A DNA stretch of 37,799 nt, from the NCBI GenBank assembly GCA_000257205.1, contig AEZC01000017.1, positions 1-37,799 of the forward strand, read 5' to 3'. The notes below the pieces were generated by a model. That model saw nothing but the letters and a program-made list of their open reading frames with translations. It searched no databases and was not told the origin of the DNA. The first letter of the stretch is position 1; every line of letters starts with the position of its first letter. Shown one piece after another: positions 28,151 through 37,799 of the stretch. The position numbers and the translations under genes are program-made. The DNA comes from Vibrio ordalii ATCC 33509 (GTDB lineage: Bacteria; Pseudomonadota; Gammaproteobacteria; Enterobacterales; Vibrionaceae).

Positions 28151-30502
28151 CTATTTTTTAGCTTCAAATTCAACCCCAGAAGGGTCTCGTTCAAGTGCGA
28201 TCTTCAAAACTTCATCAATCCATTGAACGGGGATGACTTTTAGGTCAGCAATCACATTTGCAGGGATCTCTTCCAAATCACGCTCATTCTCTTTGGGGAT
28301 CAATACAGTGGTGATACCACCACGATGTGCTGCGAGCAGTTTTTCTTTCAAACCGCCGATAGGTAATACTTCACCACGCAAGGTTATCTCACCCGTCATC
28401 GCGACTTCCGCTTTCACAGGATTACCCGTCAAGCTAGAGACAAGCGCCGTACACATAGCAATACCCGCGCTTGGACCATCTTTTGGTGTTGCGCCTTCTG
28501 GCACGTGAACGTGAATGTCACGCTTTTCATAGAAATCAGCGTTAATCCCTAATTTCTCGGCGCGTGCGCGAACCACCGTCATCGCAGCTTGAATGGATTC
28601 TTGCATCACCTCGCCCAGAGAACCAGTTTGCGTCAACTTGCCTTTGCCAGGCATTGATTCGGTTTCAATAGTCAGCAAATCACCGCCTACTTCTGTCCAT
28701 GCTAAACCCGTAACTTGGCCAATTTGGTTACTGTCGTCGGCTTTGCCAAAATCGCAACGTTGCACACCTAGAAACTCTTTTAAATTCTCTTGGTTGGCTA
28801 CCACGGTTTTTACATCTTTATTCAACAAGATTTTCTTAACCGCTTTACGGCAAATTTTTGAAATCTCTCGCTCTAAGCTTCGTACACCCGCCTCACGCGT
28901 GTAATAACGGATAATACCTATGATGGCTGAATCTTCGATAACAATTTCATGAGGCTTCAAACCGTTCCGCTCAACTTGCTTAGTCACTAGATGGCGTTTC
29001 GCAATATTCAGCTTTTCGTCTTCTGTGTATCCAGAAAGGCGGATAACTTCCATACGGTCAAGCAGCGGGCCTGGGATGTTCATTGAGTTTGATGTCGCAA
29101 CAAACATGACATCAGACAAGTCATAATCCACCTCTAAATAGTGATCGTTAAAGGTGCTATTTTGTTCAGGATCAAGAACTTCCAACAATGCGGAAGATGG
29201 GTCACCACGCATATCTGAAGACATTTTGTCGATTTCATCAAGCAGGAAAAGTGGGTTTTTCACGCCAACCTTTGCCATTTTTTGAATCAATTTACCCGGC
29301 AGAGAACCGATGTAAGTACGGCGGTGACCACGAATTTCTGCTTCATCACGCACTCCACCTAACGCCATACGGGTATACTGTCTGCCTGTTGCCGCCGCTA
29401 TCGAGCGGCCAAGCGACGTTTTACCCACGCCCGGGGGACCAACAAGACACAAAATGGGCCCTTTCAGCTTGTTGATACGACTTTGTACCGCAAGATATTC
29501 TAAAATACGCTCTTTGACACGATCTAAACCGTAGTGATCGGCATTTAAAATATCTTCAGCTTTTGCCAAATCTTTCTTAACTTTTGAACGTTTTGCCCAA
29601 GGAACATTGACCATCCAATCAATATAGCTACGCACAACGGTTGCTTCTGCAGACATTGGAGACATCATCTTCAATTTCTGCAGCTCTTGTTCCGTTTTTT
29701 TGCGCGCTTCCTGCGGCATTTTGGAATCGTCAATTTTCTTTTTCAGGATTTCAAATTCATCAGGTGCGTCATCCATCTCACCTAATTCTTTCTGAATCGC
29801 TTTCATCTGCTCGTTGAGGTAATACTCACGCTGAGATTTTTCCATCTGCTTTTTAACGCGACCACGAATTCGTTTTTCAACCTGTAATAGGTCGATCTCC
29901 GCTTCCATTTGTCCCATTAAAAATTCCAAACGTTCACTGACATCAACAATTTCGAGAACTTTTTGTTTTTCAATCAATTTCAATGGCATGTGAGCGGCGA
30001 TGGTATCAGCCAAACGCGCGGCTTCATCAATCCCATTTAACGACGTTAATACTTCAGGCGGGATTTTCTTGTTTAGTTTGATAAAACCATCAAATTGGTT
30101 GATTGCACTGCGAACGACGACTTCCTGCTCTTTATCATCCAGCTCAGGAGTGACAAGATACTGCGCTTCTGCAGAGAAAAATTCACGCTCGATGAAGCGA
30201 TCAATTTTCGCTCGCTGCTGGCCTTCAACCAGCACTTTCACGGTGCCGTCAGGTAATTTCAGAAGTTGTAAAATCGTTGCGACCGTGCCGACTTCAAAAA
30301 GATCTTCAATTTTCGGCTCGTCGGTTTCCGCTTGCTTTTGTGCCACAAGTAACACTTGCTTGTTGTTATCCATTGCCGCTTCGAGGCATTGGATTGATTT
30401 TTCTCTGCCAACAAACAAAGGAATGACCATGTGAGGATAAACCACCACGTCACGTAGAGGTAGTACGGGGATCTCGATACGCTCGGAACGTTCCAAGTTC
30501 AT
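28151..30502 (-). CDS. lon: ATP-dependent protease Lon
   Basis: 783 residues (E. coli Lon 784). Cytoplasmic hexameric AAA+ protease for misfolded proteins and specific regulators. N-terminal substrate domain (residues ~10-200, [19 protein letters not shown]), AAA+ module with Walker A GPPGVGKT (~355) and Walker B FLLDEIDK, and the proteolytic domain with catalytic Ser678 (GPSAGIAM) and Lys721 (GGLKEK). Start ATG 30502 with GAGAG upstream. A near-consensus sigma-32 promoter lies 36-63 bases upstream, so heat-shock induction is expected. Downstream of clpX but separated by a terminator. Confidence 0.98.
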   Translation of the reverse strand: MNLERSERIEIPVLPLRDVVVYPHMVIPLFVGREKSIQCLEAAMDNNKQVLLVAQKQAETDEPKIEDLFEVGTVATILQLLKLPDGTVKVLVEGQQRAKIDRFIEREFFSAEAQYLVTPELDDKEQEVVVRSAINQFDGFIKLNKKIPPEVLTSLNGIDEAARLADTIAAHMPLKLIEKQKVLEIVDVSERLEFLMGQMEAEIDLLQVEKRIRGRVKKQMEKSQREYYLNEQMKAIQKELGEMDDAPDEFEILKKKIDDSKMPQEARKKTEQELQKLKMMSPMSAEATVVRSYIDWMVNVPWAKRSKVKKDLAKAEDILNADHYGLDRVKERILEYLAVQSRINKLKGPILCLVGPPGVGKTSLGRSIAAATGRQYTRMALGGVRDEAEIRGHRRTYIGSLPGKLIQKMAKVGVKNPLFLLDEIDKMSSDMRGDPSSALLEVLDPEQNSTFNDHYLEVDYDLSDVMFVATSNSMNIPGPLLDRMEVIRLSGYTEDEKLNIAKRHLVTKQVERNGLKPHEIVIEDSAIIGIIRYYTREAGVRSLEREISKICRKAVKKILLNKDVKTVVANQENLKEFLGVQRCDFGKADDSNQIGQVTGLAWTEVGGDLLTIETESMPGKGKLTQTGSLGEVMQESIQAAMTVVRARAEKLGINADFYEKRDIHVHVPEGATPKDGPSAGIAMCTALVSSLTGNPVKAEVAMTGEITLRGEVLPIGGLKEKLLAAHRGGITTVLIPKENERDLEEIPANVIADLKVIPVQWIDEVLKIALERDPSGVEFEAKK

Positions 30503-30537
30503 ATTATTCTCTCTTCCGCTTCAACTGATTACCGAGT

Positions 30538-30564
30538 ATATGGGGGCTAACTGACTGGATTCAA
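30538..30564 (-). promoter_or_regulatory. Sigma-32 (heat-shock) promoter of lon
   Basis: Minus strand: TTGAA (30564-30560), 14-bp spacer, CCCCATAT (30545-30538), close to the RpoH consensus CTTGAA-N(12-14)-CCCCATNT. It lies just after the clpX terminator and just ahead of lon, so lon can be heat-induced independently. Confidence 0.75.
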
Positions 30565-30573
30565 TAACAGAAT

Positions 30574-30603
30574 AAAAAAAAGGAGGTATTTGCTACCTCC
30601 TTT
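30574..30603 (-). terminator. clpX terminator
   Basis: Perfect 10-bp stem AAAGGAGGTA / TACCTCCTTT (30579-30588 and 30594-30603) with a 5-nt loop. On the minus strand it is followed by eight T residues. Lies about 20 bases after the clpX stop. Confidence 0.92.
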
Positions 30604-30622
30604 AAATATTTCTGATTGAGAT

Positions 30623-31903
30623 TTACTCTGCACCAGCCGCTTGGCTCTCATTTCCGCTATAAATTAGTAGCGGTTGTGATTCACCGTTAATGACTGATTC
30701 ATCGATAACCACTTTGCTAACATCGTTTACCGACGGCAGTTCATACATGGTTTCGAGTAGTACGCCTTCCAATATAGAGCGTAAACCACGTGCGCCCGTT
30801 TTGCGGTTCATTGCTTTTTTTGCAATGGCGCGCAATGCGTCTTCACGAAACTCTAGGTCAACGTCCTCTAACTCAAACAGGGCTGCGTACTGTTTCGTCA
30901 GCGCGTTTTTCGGCTCACACAAGATTTGAATCAGTGCTTCTTCATCCAGCTCTGTCAAGGTAGCCGTTACGGGAAGACGACCGATAAATTCAGGGATCAA
31001 CCCATATTTTACCAAATCTTCAGGCTCTACTTGATTGAACAACTCACCGATAGTTTTGGTTTCATCTTTAGAGCGAACTTCTGCACCAAAGCCAATACCT
31101 GAGCCTGTCGCAACACGTTGTTCAATCACTTTATCTAGGCCCGCAAATGCACCACCACAGATAAAGAGGATTTTGGATGTGTCTACCTGTAAAAACTCTT
31201 GTTGTGGATGCTTACGGCCGCCTTGGGGCGGAACTGAAGCGATAGTGCCTTCCACTAATTTCAACAGCGCTTGCTGAACCCCTTCACCTGAGACATCTCG
31301 GGTAATTGAAGGATTTTCTGCTTTACGAGAAATCTTATCAATTTCATCGATGTAGACGATACCACGTTCCGCTTTTGCAACGTCATAATCACATTTTTGC
31401 AGCAGCTTTTGGATGATGTTTTCAACATCTTCGCCGACATAGCCTGCTTCAGTTAATGTGGTGGCGTCTGCCATTGTGAAAGGTACGTCTAGGAAACGAG
31501 CTAATGTTTCTGCAAGCAGTGTTTTACCACTACCTGTTGGGCCAATAAGAAGAATATTACTCTTACCTAACTCAACCCCATCGCTCGTTTTATCACCGTT
31601 TCGTAAACGCTTGTAGTGATTATATACGGCCACTGCGAGCACTTTTTTTGCATGTTCCTGGCCAATCACATAGTCATCAAGATGTTCACGGATCTTATGC
31701 GGCGTAGGTAACGCCTCAGATTCCTTTTTTGGCAGAACATCCTTAATCTCTTCACGAATGATGTCGTTACATAAATCAACGCATTCATCACAGATGTAAA
31801 CAGAAGGACCGGCGATCAGCTTGCGAACTTCGTGCTGGCTTTTGCCACAGAAAGAGCAATACAACAGTTTACTACTACCGCTCTCTTTGCTTTTGTCTGT
31901 CAT
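30623..31903 (-). CDS. clpX: ATP-dependent Clp protease ATP-binding subunit ClpX
   Basis: 426 residues. AAA+ unfoldase that feeds substrates to ClpP. N-terminal zinc domain with Cys16, Cys19, Cys38 and Cys41. Walker A GPTGSGKT around residue 120, pore loop AGYVGED, Walker [13 protein letters not shown] loop at GGRKHPQ, and ClpP-docking IGF loop in GSGIGFGAE, so interaction with the adjacent ClpP is intact. ATG 31903 has AGAGGT 7 bases upstream. Lies 83 bases after clpP on the same strand; a strong terminator follows. Confidence 0.98.
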   Translation of the reverse strand: MTDKSKESGSSKLLYCSFCGKSQHEVRKLIAGPSVYICDECVDLCNDIIREEIKDVLPKKESEALPTPHKIREHLDDYVIGQEHAKKVLAVAVYNHYKRLRNGDKTSDGVELGKSNILLIGPTGSGKTLLAETLARFLDVPFTMADATTLTEAGYVGEDVENIIQKLLQKCDYDVAKAERGIVYIDEIDKISRKAENPSITRDVSGEGVQQALLKLVEGTIASVPPQGGRKHPQQEFLQVDTSKILFICGGAFAGLDKVIEQRVATGSGIGFGAEVRSKDETKTIGELFNQVEPEDLVKYGLIPEFIGRLPVTATLTELDEEALIQILCEPKNALTKQYAALFELEDVDLEFREDALRAIAKKAMNRKTGARGLRSILEGVLLETMYELPSVNDVSKVVIDESVINGESQPLLIYSGNESQAAGAE

Positions 31904-31986
31904 TCGCTAACCTCTTAGCCTTTACTTTTAATCGTCTGAGTGTAACTCAAATTACGCCAAAATGCGTCAAACAATTCTGAGAACTG

Positions 31987-32613
31987 TTATTCGCCGCGGT
32001 GACGCAAGACTGCATCGACTAAACCGTATTCCACAGCTTGGTCAGCAGACATAAAGTTATCACGGTCGGTATCACGTTCAATGACTTCAAGCGGTTGGCC
32101 TGTATGCTCAGCAAGCAATTTGTTGAGTTTTTGCTTGATGGTAAGGATCTCTTGAGCATGGATCTGGATATCCGAAGCTTGGCCTTGGAAACCACCTAAC
32201 GGCTGATGAATCATCACGCGTGAGTTAGGCAATACATAACGTTTCCCCGGAGCGCCACCAGCCAATAGGAATGCACCCATTGAACAAGCTTGGCCCATAC
32301 AAACAGTGCTAACATTCGGCTTGATGAACTGCATGGTGTCATAAATTGACATACCAGCAGTCACGCTACCTCCTGGCGAGTTGATGTAGAGGAAAATATC
32401 TTTATCAGGGTTTTCAGATTCTAAAAACAACAGCTGCGCTACAACAAGGTTAGCCATGTGATCTTCAACTTGACCCGTTAAGAAAATGACTCGTTCTTTG
32501 AGTAGGCGAGAATAAATATCGTATGAGCGCTCACCGCGGGAAGTCTGCTCAACCACCATGGGTACTAGCGCGTCAAAAATTGGCGACATTGCGTTTTTTT
32601 CTTGGTAGCTCAT
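31987..32613 (-). CDS. clpP: ATP-dependent Clp protease proteolytic subunit ClpP
   Basis: 208 residues. Serine peptidase forming a double heptameric ring, partner of ClpX and ClpA. Catalytic triad visible: Ser111 (QACSMGAF), His136 (VMIHQPLG) and Asp185 (DTDRDNF), the same numbering as E. coli ClpP. The N-terminal ~14 residues are the self-cleaved propeptide. ATG 32613 follows an AGGGA about 9 bases upstream. Lies about 105 bases after tig and 83 bases before clpX. No terminator is visible between tig and clpP, so tig-clpP-clpX may be partly co-transcribed. Confidence 0.98.
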   Translation of the reverse strand: MSYQEKNAMSPIFDALVPMVVEQTSRGERSYDIYSRLLKERVIFLTGQVEDHMANLVVAQLLFLESENPDKDIFLYINSPGGSVTAGMSIYDTMQFIKPNVSTVCMGQACSMGAFLLAGGAPGKRYVLPNSRVMIHQPLGGFQGQASDIQIHAQEILTIKQKLNKLLAEHTGQPLEVIERDTDRDNFMSADQAVEYGLVDAVLRHRGE

Positions 32614-32718
32614 ATTGTTATGTCCCTAAAATAAATGGCCAGAATGATGAGTATCACACGGACCATTGTTAGCAGAATAGTTAACCCGTAGTCAACCACC
32701 TACGCTACATATTGCTTA

Positions 32719-34020
32719 TTAAGCAGGTTGCTGGTTCATTAGCTCATTGAAGCTAACAGCCTTTTCAGAAACCTGTGCTTTAGCAATGATCGCGTCGATT
32801 GCTTGCTCTTCTAGAGCAAGGTTACGCATGTTGTTCATCATTTGCTGATTTTGAGCATAGTATGCCATTACTTCAGCTGGATCTTCGTACGCTGTTGCCA
32901 TCTCTTCGATCAATGCTTTCACTTTATCTTCGTCAGCTTTTAGCTCTTCAGACTTGATCACTTCACCAAGAAGTAGGCCAACCACTACGCGACGTTTTGC
33001 TTGTTCTTCGAACAATTCACGTGGTAGTTGAGCGGCCGCTTCTGGGTTACCGCCAAAGCGTTGCGCAGCTTGTTGACGCAGTACGTCGATCTCTTGATCA
33101 ATCAGTGCAGAAGGAACATTGATATCGTTCTCTTTTACTAGACCTTCAATCGCTTGCTCTTTAATGCGGTTTTTTACTGCTTGCTTAAGTTCACGTTCCA
33201 TATTCTTGCGAACTTCAGCTTTCAGCGCTTCAACGCCACCTTCAGCGACACCAAATTTGGCAACGAACTCGTCGTTTAACTCTGGTAATTCACGCACTTC
33301 AACTTTGTTGATTTTAATTGCGAATTTCGCCGCTTTACCTTTTAGATTTTCCGCGTGGTAATCTTCAGGGAAGTTAACGTCGATTTCAAATTCCATACCT
33401 TTGGTTTTGCCAACGATACCGTCTTCAAAACCAGGGATCATGCGACCTGCACCCATTTCTAGAGGGAAGTTGTCAGCTTTACCGCCTTCAAACTCAACGC
33501 CATCAATAGAACCAACGAAATCGATCGTCGCACGCGAACCGGCTTCCGCAGCTGCATCTACGTCTTTCCAAGTGGCTTGTTGCTTGCGTAATGTTTCTAG
33601 CATTTCAGCAACGTCTTCTTCTTTCACTTCAACCGCTGGTTTTTCAACAGTGATGTTTGTTAGACCTTTTAACTCAACTTCTGGATATACTTCAAAAGTT
33701 GCATTGAAAACAAGGTCTTGGCCTTCTTCGATAGAAACTGGTGCGAATGTTGGTGCACCTGCTGGGTTGATTTTCTCTTTTACGATAGCTTCAATGAAGT
33801 GGCGTTGCATCACTTCGCCCATGACGTCTTGACGTACCGCTTTACCGTACATTTGCGCAACCATTTTCAAAGGCACTTTACCTTTGCGGAAACCATCGAA
33901 ACGACGATTCTTAGCGATATTGCGTAGTTCTTTTGTAACTGCATCTTCGATGTTAGCAGCAGGAACAGTAATATTCAGACGGCGCTCTAGGCCTTCTAGC
34001 GTTTCAACAGTAACTTGCAT
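32719..34020 (-). CDS. tig: Trigger factor
   Basis: 433 residues. Ribosome-bound chaperone and peptidyl-prolyl isomerase that meets nascent chains. Ribosome-docking signature GFRKGKVP at residues 43-50 (Phe44-Arg45-Lys46 as in E. coli). FKBP-like PPIase domain ~150-245 ([19 protein letters not shown]). Helical C-terminal arms to 433. Start ATG 34020 with GAGG 11 bases upstream. First of the tig-clpP-clpX-lon-hupB-ppiD quality-control block. No terminator is seen after its stop; the TGCTTA/TAAGCA dyad there lacks a T run. Confidence 0.97.
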   Translation of the reverse strand: MQVTVETLEGLERRLNITVPAANIEDAVTKELRNIAKNRRFDGFRKGKVPLKMVAQMYGKAVRQDVMGEVMQRHFIEAIVKEKINPAGAPTFAPVSIEEGQDLVFNATFEVYPEVELKGLTNITVEKPAVEVKEEDVAEMLETLRKQQATWKDVDAAAEAGSRATIDFVGSIDGVEFEGGKADNFPLEMGAGRMIPGFEDGIVGKTKGMEFEIDVNFPEDYHAENLKGKAAKFAIKINKVEVRELPELNDEFVAKFGVAEGGVEALKAEVRKNMERELKQAVKNRIKEQAIEGLVKENDINVPSALIDQEIDVLRQQAAQRFGGNPEAAAQLPRELFEEQAKRRVVVGLLLGEVIKSEELKADEDKVKALIEEMATAYEDPAEVMAYYAQNQQMMNNMRNLALEEQAIDAIIAKAQVSEKAVSFNELMNQQPA

Positions 34021-34674
34021 TATTTATAAACCTCAAAACTGGCCCAGTATTTCTGAGCAATATGAGCCGCAACTTAGGCGATGCCTTGTGCTTGGCTGCA
34101 TCCTTGTGTTGTGCTCTATCCGAACACTTCTTTTAAAACCAGCATCAATATTGGTGAAAAAACCCAACATTGGACTAATAAGCGACATCTTTAGTGACTC
34201 GAATCTGTCTTAAAGGTGTCTCTGATTAGTCTCAGGACAGAAAATTTAGACGCGACATTCTACCGACCTGAATCCGTGCTGTCGAGCCAATCACCGCAGA
34301 GAGATGATTCCATGCCCTAAATTGCTTTCTAAGTGCTAAAAATTCCACCAACGTGAAAAAGCACAGTTTTGAAATGGGGACAATAAAGGCTTTTTCAAGG
34401 GAATCGAGGCTTTTTTTACTCCAAAAGCGTAAAAAGAGATCTTGCTCCTGTTTTGCCCCCCACAATTGCGCTCTTTTTAAACATCACCCAAAGGAAAACC
34501 AGTAGAATTATGAGCTCCGGAAGGAAGCGCACCCTCCGCCCAAACAGCAAGCCTAGTTTGGGCACTCCCCCCGAGCTCTTTATCAGAGAGTGCGCTAATT
34601 GGTTAGAACCGACAGATTATGTTAGTAACACACAGAAAGTGATGTGCTACAAGAAGAGGGTGAGCAGGCAGGCT
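34021..34674. other. Gene-poor region between tig and the sugar-binding protein gene
   Basis: About 650 bases without a convincing gene. 34021-34500 is AT-rich and must contain the tig promoter; I see no tRNA or known RNA. 34510-34600 is GC-rich and densely self-complementary: CCCAAAC/GTTTGGG (34539-34545, 34556-34562), GCACTC/GAGTGC (34562-34567, 34588-34593), GAGCTC at 34512 and 34573, GCGCAC/GTGCGC (34527-34532, 34590-34595), and TCC-GGAA-GGA (34516-34525). Some of these helices are mutually exclusive or crossing. The patch could be a structured RNA, on either strand, or part of the short ORF listed separately. Confidence 0.5.
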
Positions 34675-34701
34675 AAAAAACCTACCCACTCTGGGGGTTA
34701 G
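34510..34701 (+). CDS. Doubtful small basic ORF, 63 aa
   Basis: ATG 34510 to TAG 34699-34701 encodes 63 residues, strongly basic, starting MSSGRKRTLRPNSKPSLG with a plausible helical middle (PELFIRECANWLEP) and a Lys/Arg-rich end. AAAGGA lies 14 bases upstream, farther than ideal. The last codons overlap the terminator of the convergent sugar-binding protein gene, and the first 30 codons coincide with the GC-rich hairpin patch, so the open frame may be accidental. No family recognised. The frame also stays open upstream to 34453. Confidence 0.3.
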   Translation: MSSGRKRTLRPNSKPSLGTPPELFIRECANWLEPTDYVSNTQKVMCYKKRVSRQAKKPTHSGG

Positions 34702-34703
34702 GG
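34675..34703 (-). terminator. Terminator of the sugar-binding protein gene
   Basis: On the minus strand CCTA-ACCC / GGGT-AGG (one bulged A) around a 7-nt loop is followed by six T residues. It begins right at the stop codon (34704-34706), so the gene is a single-gene transcript. Confidence 0.75.
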
Positions 34704-35957
34704 CTACATCGCAGCTTTCACCGCTTTCGCTAGTTTCTGTGCCGCTTGTTTAGGATCCGCTTTCGGATCATTGAAGAAGCTCGTCACGACATCGAAAATC
34801 GCGCCTTGGGCATAGTTGGTTGTCGACATACCATGGGCAATACTAGGCACAAGGTTGTTGGACTTAGCCGTCGCTTTAAAGGCCGCCATTGAGTCCAACG
34901 CGCACTGGTCAAATTTTGACATGTTCATATCTGTGCGTACTGGGATCGAACCTTTGTTGAGGTTAAATACCTCTTGGAATTTAGGATCTATAATCGTGGC
35001 GGCTAACGCTTTTTGCGCCTGTTTATTGTCTGCATCGGTTAGCTCAAAAAAGACAAAGCTATCGACATTATGGATAAATTGATCGGCCGTGCCCGGCGTG
35101 GCCACACACAGGTAATCTTTACCCGCAACTTTGCCCGCTGCGGTAAACTCCCCTTTTGCCCAATCGCCCATGATCTGCATTGCCGCTTCACCATTTATCA
35201 CCATTGAAGTCGCAACGTTCCAATCACGGCCTGGAGAGTTAACATCAATGTAGTCATGAACTTTTTTAAACTGGCTAAACACGTCAACCATTTTGTCGCC
35301 CGCGAGCACAGCCATATCAAGCTCAACAAACGCTTTAACGTAATCTTGTGAGCCAAGAACGCTCAACGCCACCGTTTCAAAAACCGTCGCGTCTTGCCAA
35401 GGTTGACCACCGTGCGCCAGTGGCACATAACCCGCGGCTTTGATCTTATCGCCCGCAACAAAAAACTCATCTAACGTGGTTGGTACTTTAGCATCCACTT
35501 TAGCCAATATTGCAGGATTAACCCACAGCCAGTTGACGCGATGCACGTTCACTGGCACGGCCACATATTGACCATTCCACTTCATGACATTAGTGACCAT
35601 CGGTGGTACGACTTCATCCCAACCGCCCTGTTTAGCTACGTCGTTAAGACTCGTGAGAAAACCAAGCCCTGCCCATTCTTGAATATCGTGTCCTTTAATT
35701 TGAGCCGCCGATGGTGGGTTACCCGACACCGCGCGCGTTTTCAATACCGTCATGGCACTTTCACCACCCCCACCCGCGACAGCAAAATCTTTCCAACTAT
35801 GGCCTTGCTGCTCCAACATTTCGGTGAGCACAGCTATCGACTTGGCTTCACCGCCGGAAGTCCACCAATGGAGTACTTCCACTTCACCAGCGCGTGTCGA
35901 AGGGATGAAAGAGATAGAGAGGAAAGATAAAGCAAGCAGAGTGTTATGGAATTTCAT
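34704..35957 (-). CDS. ABC transporter periplasmic sugar-binding protein
   Basis: About 417 residues. A Sec signal peptide ([22 protein letters not shown], cleavage before GEVEVLHWW) is followed by the type-1 extracellular solute-binding fold. [50 protein letters not shown] and SFVFFELTD are close to glucose/mannose-binding proteins of the GtsA/MalE-like group. It captures a sugar in the periplasm for an ABC importer. No permease or ATPase gene adjoins it: a terminator follows at once, and selO lies upstream, so its partners must be elsewhere or lost. Three consecutive ATGs (35963, 35960, 35957) occur; 35957 has the best spacing from AAGGA. A 6-4-6 palindrome lies about 130 bases upstream. 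Confidence 0.9.
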   Translation of the reverse strand: MKFHNTLLALSFLSISFIPSTRAGEVEVLHWWTSGGEAKSIAVLTEMLEQQGHSWKDFAVAGGGGESAMTVLKTRAVSGNPPSAAQIKGHDIQEWAGLGFLTSLNDVAKQGGWDEVVPPMVTNVMKWNGQYVAVPVNVHRVNWLWVNPAILAKVDAKVPTTLDEFFVAGDKIKAAGYVPLAHGGQPWQDATVFETVALSVLGSQDYVKAFVELDMAVLAGDKMVDVFSQFKKVHDYIDVNSPGRDWNVATSMVINGEAAMQIMGDWAKGEFTAAGKVAGKDYLCVATPGTADQFIHNVDSFVFFELTDADNKQAQKALAATIIDPKFQEVFNLNKGSIPVRTDMNMSKFDQCALDSMAAFKATAKSNNLVPSIAHGMSTTNYAQGAIFDVVTSFFNDPKADPKQAAQKLAKAVKAAM

Positions 35958-36085
35958 CATCATCTTCCTTGTTTTTGATTAGGCCAACCTGATTCGCAAA
36001 CTTTTATTAACCATAAAGTGCTGATCGTTCACCTAATAGTCTAATCAAAGAAAATTTTTTCGTTGAAACAAACCGTAACTTTAAC

Positions 36086-36101
36086 GTAACGAAAGCGTTA
36101 C
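36086..36101. promoter_or_regulatory. Palindromic operator upstream of the sugar-binding protein gene
   Basis: Perfect inverted repeat GTAACG (36086-36091), AAAG, CGTTAC (36096-36101), about 130 bases before the gene's ATG. A direct CGTAAC copy lies 11 bases away (36074). The form suits a LacI/GntR-type sugar repressor, but the regulator is not in the window. Confidence 0.5.
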
Positions 36102-36219
36102 ATTGCACCGCCAACCTACGTCAAATAAAGACTTGCGCTTTCAGAATAAAATAAACCGGATTGCATAAAATGGGATCTTCGCCGTAACATTAATCATCAC
36201 CCGAGCGAGTAACAATCTG

Positions 36220-36240
36220 AAAAACCAGACTTCGTCAGGC
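36220..36240 (-). terminator. Possible selO terminator
   Basis: Minus-strand CCTGAC / GTCTGG with loop GAA and one internal mismatch, followed by TTTTT. Lies about 65 bases after the selO stop. The stem is weak. Confidence 0.4.
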
Positions 36241-36304
36241 GGGCATTGTTGATATTTTCGCAAAGTTTGAATTCAATCTAGATAAAGCGCACACAATGCC
36301 TCAT

Positions 36305-37774
36305 TTATGAGGAACAACTGATTTCCATTTTTTTCCCCCATTCAGGAGGAAGCTGGGCAAAATGACTCTTTTCCGGCTGCTCGGCATAAGGGTTGGCTAA
36401 TAATTGTGCTAATTGGTGCACTTGTTGGTAATCACCCTGTTCTGCTTTATCGATCGCTTGTTGAGCCAAATAATTACGCAAAATATATTTCGGATTCACT
36501 TTTCTCATCTCTGCGCAGCGCTGCTCAATCGAAATAGCGTTCCCCGAACTGTCGATTTCTCGCTCACAACGAGCCTGATACTGTTCAAGCCAAGACTGAG
36601 CGGCAGCGCGGTCAATGAAGAGATCCAATACCAGTTGCTCCCCTTCTCGATCCAAGTTGGATAGTTGCCGGAAAAAGCGAGTGTAGTCGGTGTGATTTTT
36701 GGTTAATAACTCAAACATTTGCTCAAACAACACAGAATCACCGGGCAGAGAGGTCAACAACCCCAATTTACGACGCATTTGCTGGCTAAAATAACGGCCG
36801 AGCTGTGCTTCAAACTGGGCGAGTGCCGCTTCCAGATCGCTTCTTTCAACTAACGGTGACAATGCATGTGCTAAAGCGGACAGGTTCCACAACGCCACGC
36901 GCGGCTGCTGATCAAACGCGTAGCGGCCTTGATAATCGGAGTGATTGCCAATATAAGTCGGTTCATAATCGTCGAGAAAAGCAAAAGGACCGTAGTCAAA
37001 GGTTTGACCGAGGATAGACATGTTGTCGGTATTCATCACACCATGGGCAAATCCAACCGCTTGCCAATCGGCAATCATCTTAGCAGTACGCTCAACAATC
37101 TGACTAAACATGGCCGCATAAGGTTTTTCTTGTGTAAGGCAATCAGGGTAATGCCACTCAATCACTTTATCAGCCAGTTGCTTTTGCTCTGCTAATTGGT
37201 TGGTATAGAAAAAATGTTCAAAATGGCCAAAGCGAATATGGCTCTGCGCTACACGTACCAGCAGCGCACCTCGCTCTTGTTTTTCTCGATAAACGGGCGT
37301 GTCACTGCTCATCATCGCTAATGCTCTTGTGGTCGCAATCCCAAGACCCACCATCGCCTCACTGCACAAGTATTCGCGAATAGTGGAGCGCAGTACGGCG
37401 CGGCCATCCCCCATACGCGAATAAGGCGTAAGCCCTGCACCTTTCAAATGCAGATCATACACTTCGCCTGTTTTGCTCTCGATTTCGGCCAACAGTAACC
37501 CACGGCCATCACCTAAATCAGGGTTATAAATACCAAATTGATGGCCCGCGTATTTCATCGCTAATGGCTTAAATTGCGCGGGAATAACTTGGCCAGACAG
37601 GCTGTGCAGTAGCTCATCATTAGGTTGTGTTGGTAAAGACAAATCGCCAGCCAGTGAGGCATTCCAAGCAACCCAACGCACATTGTCTAAAGGCGCTGGG
37701 TTCACTGGAGAATAAAAAGCCGAGGGTAATTCACCATAGCGAGTGTGCAGTGTTACTTCATTCCAAATCGACAT
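36305..37774 (-). CDS. selO: SelO/YdiU family protein adenylyltransferase
   Basis: 489 residues. Pseudokinase-fold enzyme that transfers AMP from ATP to Ser/Thr/Tyr of proteins, linked to oxidative-stress defence. Motifs: [20 protein letters not shown] near residue 75, [22 protein letters not shown] with the nucleotide-binding Lys and Arg residues, [17 protein letters not shown] and [14 protein letters not shown] (active-site Asn and Asp). The C-terminus ends ISCSS: a Cys at the position held by selenocysteine in animal SelO, as in E. coli YdiU. ATG 37774 with AGGA 7 bases upstream. Complete within the window. Upstream context lies outside. Confidence 0.95.
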   Translation of the reverse strand: MSIWNEVTLHTRYGELPSAFYSPVNPAPLDNVRWVAWNASLAGDLSLPTQPNDELLHSLSGQVIPAQFKPLAMKYAGHQFGIYNPDLGDGRGLLLAEIESKTGEVYDLHLKGAGLTPYSRMGDGRAVLRSTIREYLCSEAMVGLGIATTRALAMMSSDTPVYREKQERGALLVRVAQSHIRFGHFEHFFYTNQLAEQKQLADKVIEWHYPDCLTQEKPYAAMFSQIVERTAKMIADWQAVGFAHGVMNTDNMSILGQTFDYGPFAFLDDYEPTYIGNHSDYQGRYAFDQQPRVALWNLSALAHALSPLVERSDLEAALAQFEAQLGRYFSQQMRRKLGLLTSLPGDSVLFEQMFELLTKNHTDYTRFFRQLSNLDREGEQLVLDLFIDRAAAQSWLEQYQARCEREIDSSGNAISIEQRCAEMRKVNPKYILRNYLAQQAIDKAEQGDYQQVHQLAQLLANPYAEQPEKSHFAQLPPEWGKKMEISCSS

Positions 37775-37799
37775 GCGAAGTCCTCATAATATGGTTTTT

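Larger units (their letters stand above)
35964..36304. other. Intergenic region upstream of the sugar-binding protein gene
   Basis: 341 bases without a plausible gene. Contains the palindrome at 36086-36101, repeated CGTAAC elements (36074, 36085, 36183), a possible selO terminator (36220-36240), and an AT-rich stretch 36000-36070 where the promoter of the binding-protein gene should lie. Confidence 0.6.

Noticed and set aside
32690..32720. TGCTTA/TAAGCA dyad at the tig stop as terminator
   Set aside because: Short stem with no T run. Read-through to clpP seems more likely.
34190..34225. ACTCGAATCTGTC as a tRNA T-loop
   Set aside because: No matching T-stem, acceptor stem or anticodon arm can be formed around it on either strand.
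34232..34465. 77-aa minus-strand open frame upstream of tig
   Set aside because: It needs a TTG start without a ribosome site and shows no recognisable motif. Left within the gene-poor region.
34512..34535. CCGGAAGGAAGC resembles the apical loop of bacterial SRP (4.5S) RNA
   Set aside because: The rest of the SRP RNA, including the matching 5' arm and the symmetric-loop bases on both sides, is absent. Only the GGAA hairpin agrees.
36299..36312. CCTCAT/ATGAGG dyad at the selO stop codon as terminator
   Set aside because: Six pairs with a 2-base loop and no T run on the minus strand, so it is unlikely to terminate.

Overview
The window is a chromosomal segment from a gamma-proteobacterium, almost certainly a Vibrio. 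The support is the order cmk-rpsA-ihfB-lapA-lapB-pyrF, the order tig-clpP-clpX-lon-hupB-ppiD-comEA, a short FtsK (958 aa), the lrp/ald divergent pair, and a GlyGly-CTERM trypsin-like protease of the Ves type. Species is not claimed. Nearly all of it is ordinary core genome. I see no insertion sequence, prophage, CRISPR array, tRNA or rRNA.

Left part (1-10.1 kb). A trypsin-like secreted protease enters from the left edge and is split by one in-frame TGA at 658-660, which separates the catalytic domain from the C-terminal domain and its GlyGly-CTERM sorting tail. Next is ygiQ (radical SAM), which converges on an eight-gene minus-strand operon (about 9.89 down to 3.82 kb): SnoaL/NTF2-like protein, SDR oxidoreductase, FAD-dependent oxidoreductase, DUF1365, cyclopropane-fatty-acid synthase homologue, DUF2878 membrane protein, chalcone-isomerase-like exported protein, DUF3833 lipoprotein. 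Most junctions overlap or touch. The leader carries a candidate promoter of the RpoE-ChrR (ECF11) type and a perfect 9-8-9 palindrome with further related half-sites. This looks like a photo-oxidative/singlet-oxygen lipid-modification operon and is the most interesting system here.

Middle (10.1-19.8 kb). htpX, an unlisted 55-aa gene, ftsK, lrp, divergent ald, a METTL25/GSTCD-like methyltransferase, cysB, and a membrane-anchored coiled-coil protein of unknown function. The usual ftsK neighbour lolA is absent, suggesting a rearrangement breakpoint between ftsK and htpX.

Right (19.8-34.0 kb, all minus strand). pyrF, lapB, lapA, ihfB, rpsA, cmk, comEA, ppiD, hupB, lon, clpX, clpP, tig: nucleotide synthesis, LPS-assembly control, nucleoid proteins, translation, competence, and the protein-quality-control set. 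lon has a near-consensus sigma-32 promoter. A clear terminator separates lapB from pyrF, and rpsA has a structured leader.

Right edge (34.0-37.8 kb). A roughly 0.5-0.7 kb stretch without a convincing gene holds a GC-rich, highly structured patch and a doubtful 63-aa ORF. It is followed by a solitary periplasmic sugar-binding protein with its own terminator and palindromic operator, and by selO (protein AMPylase).
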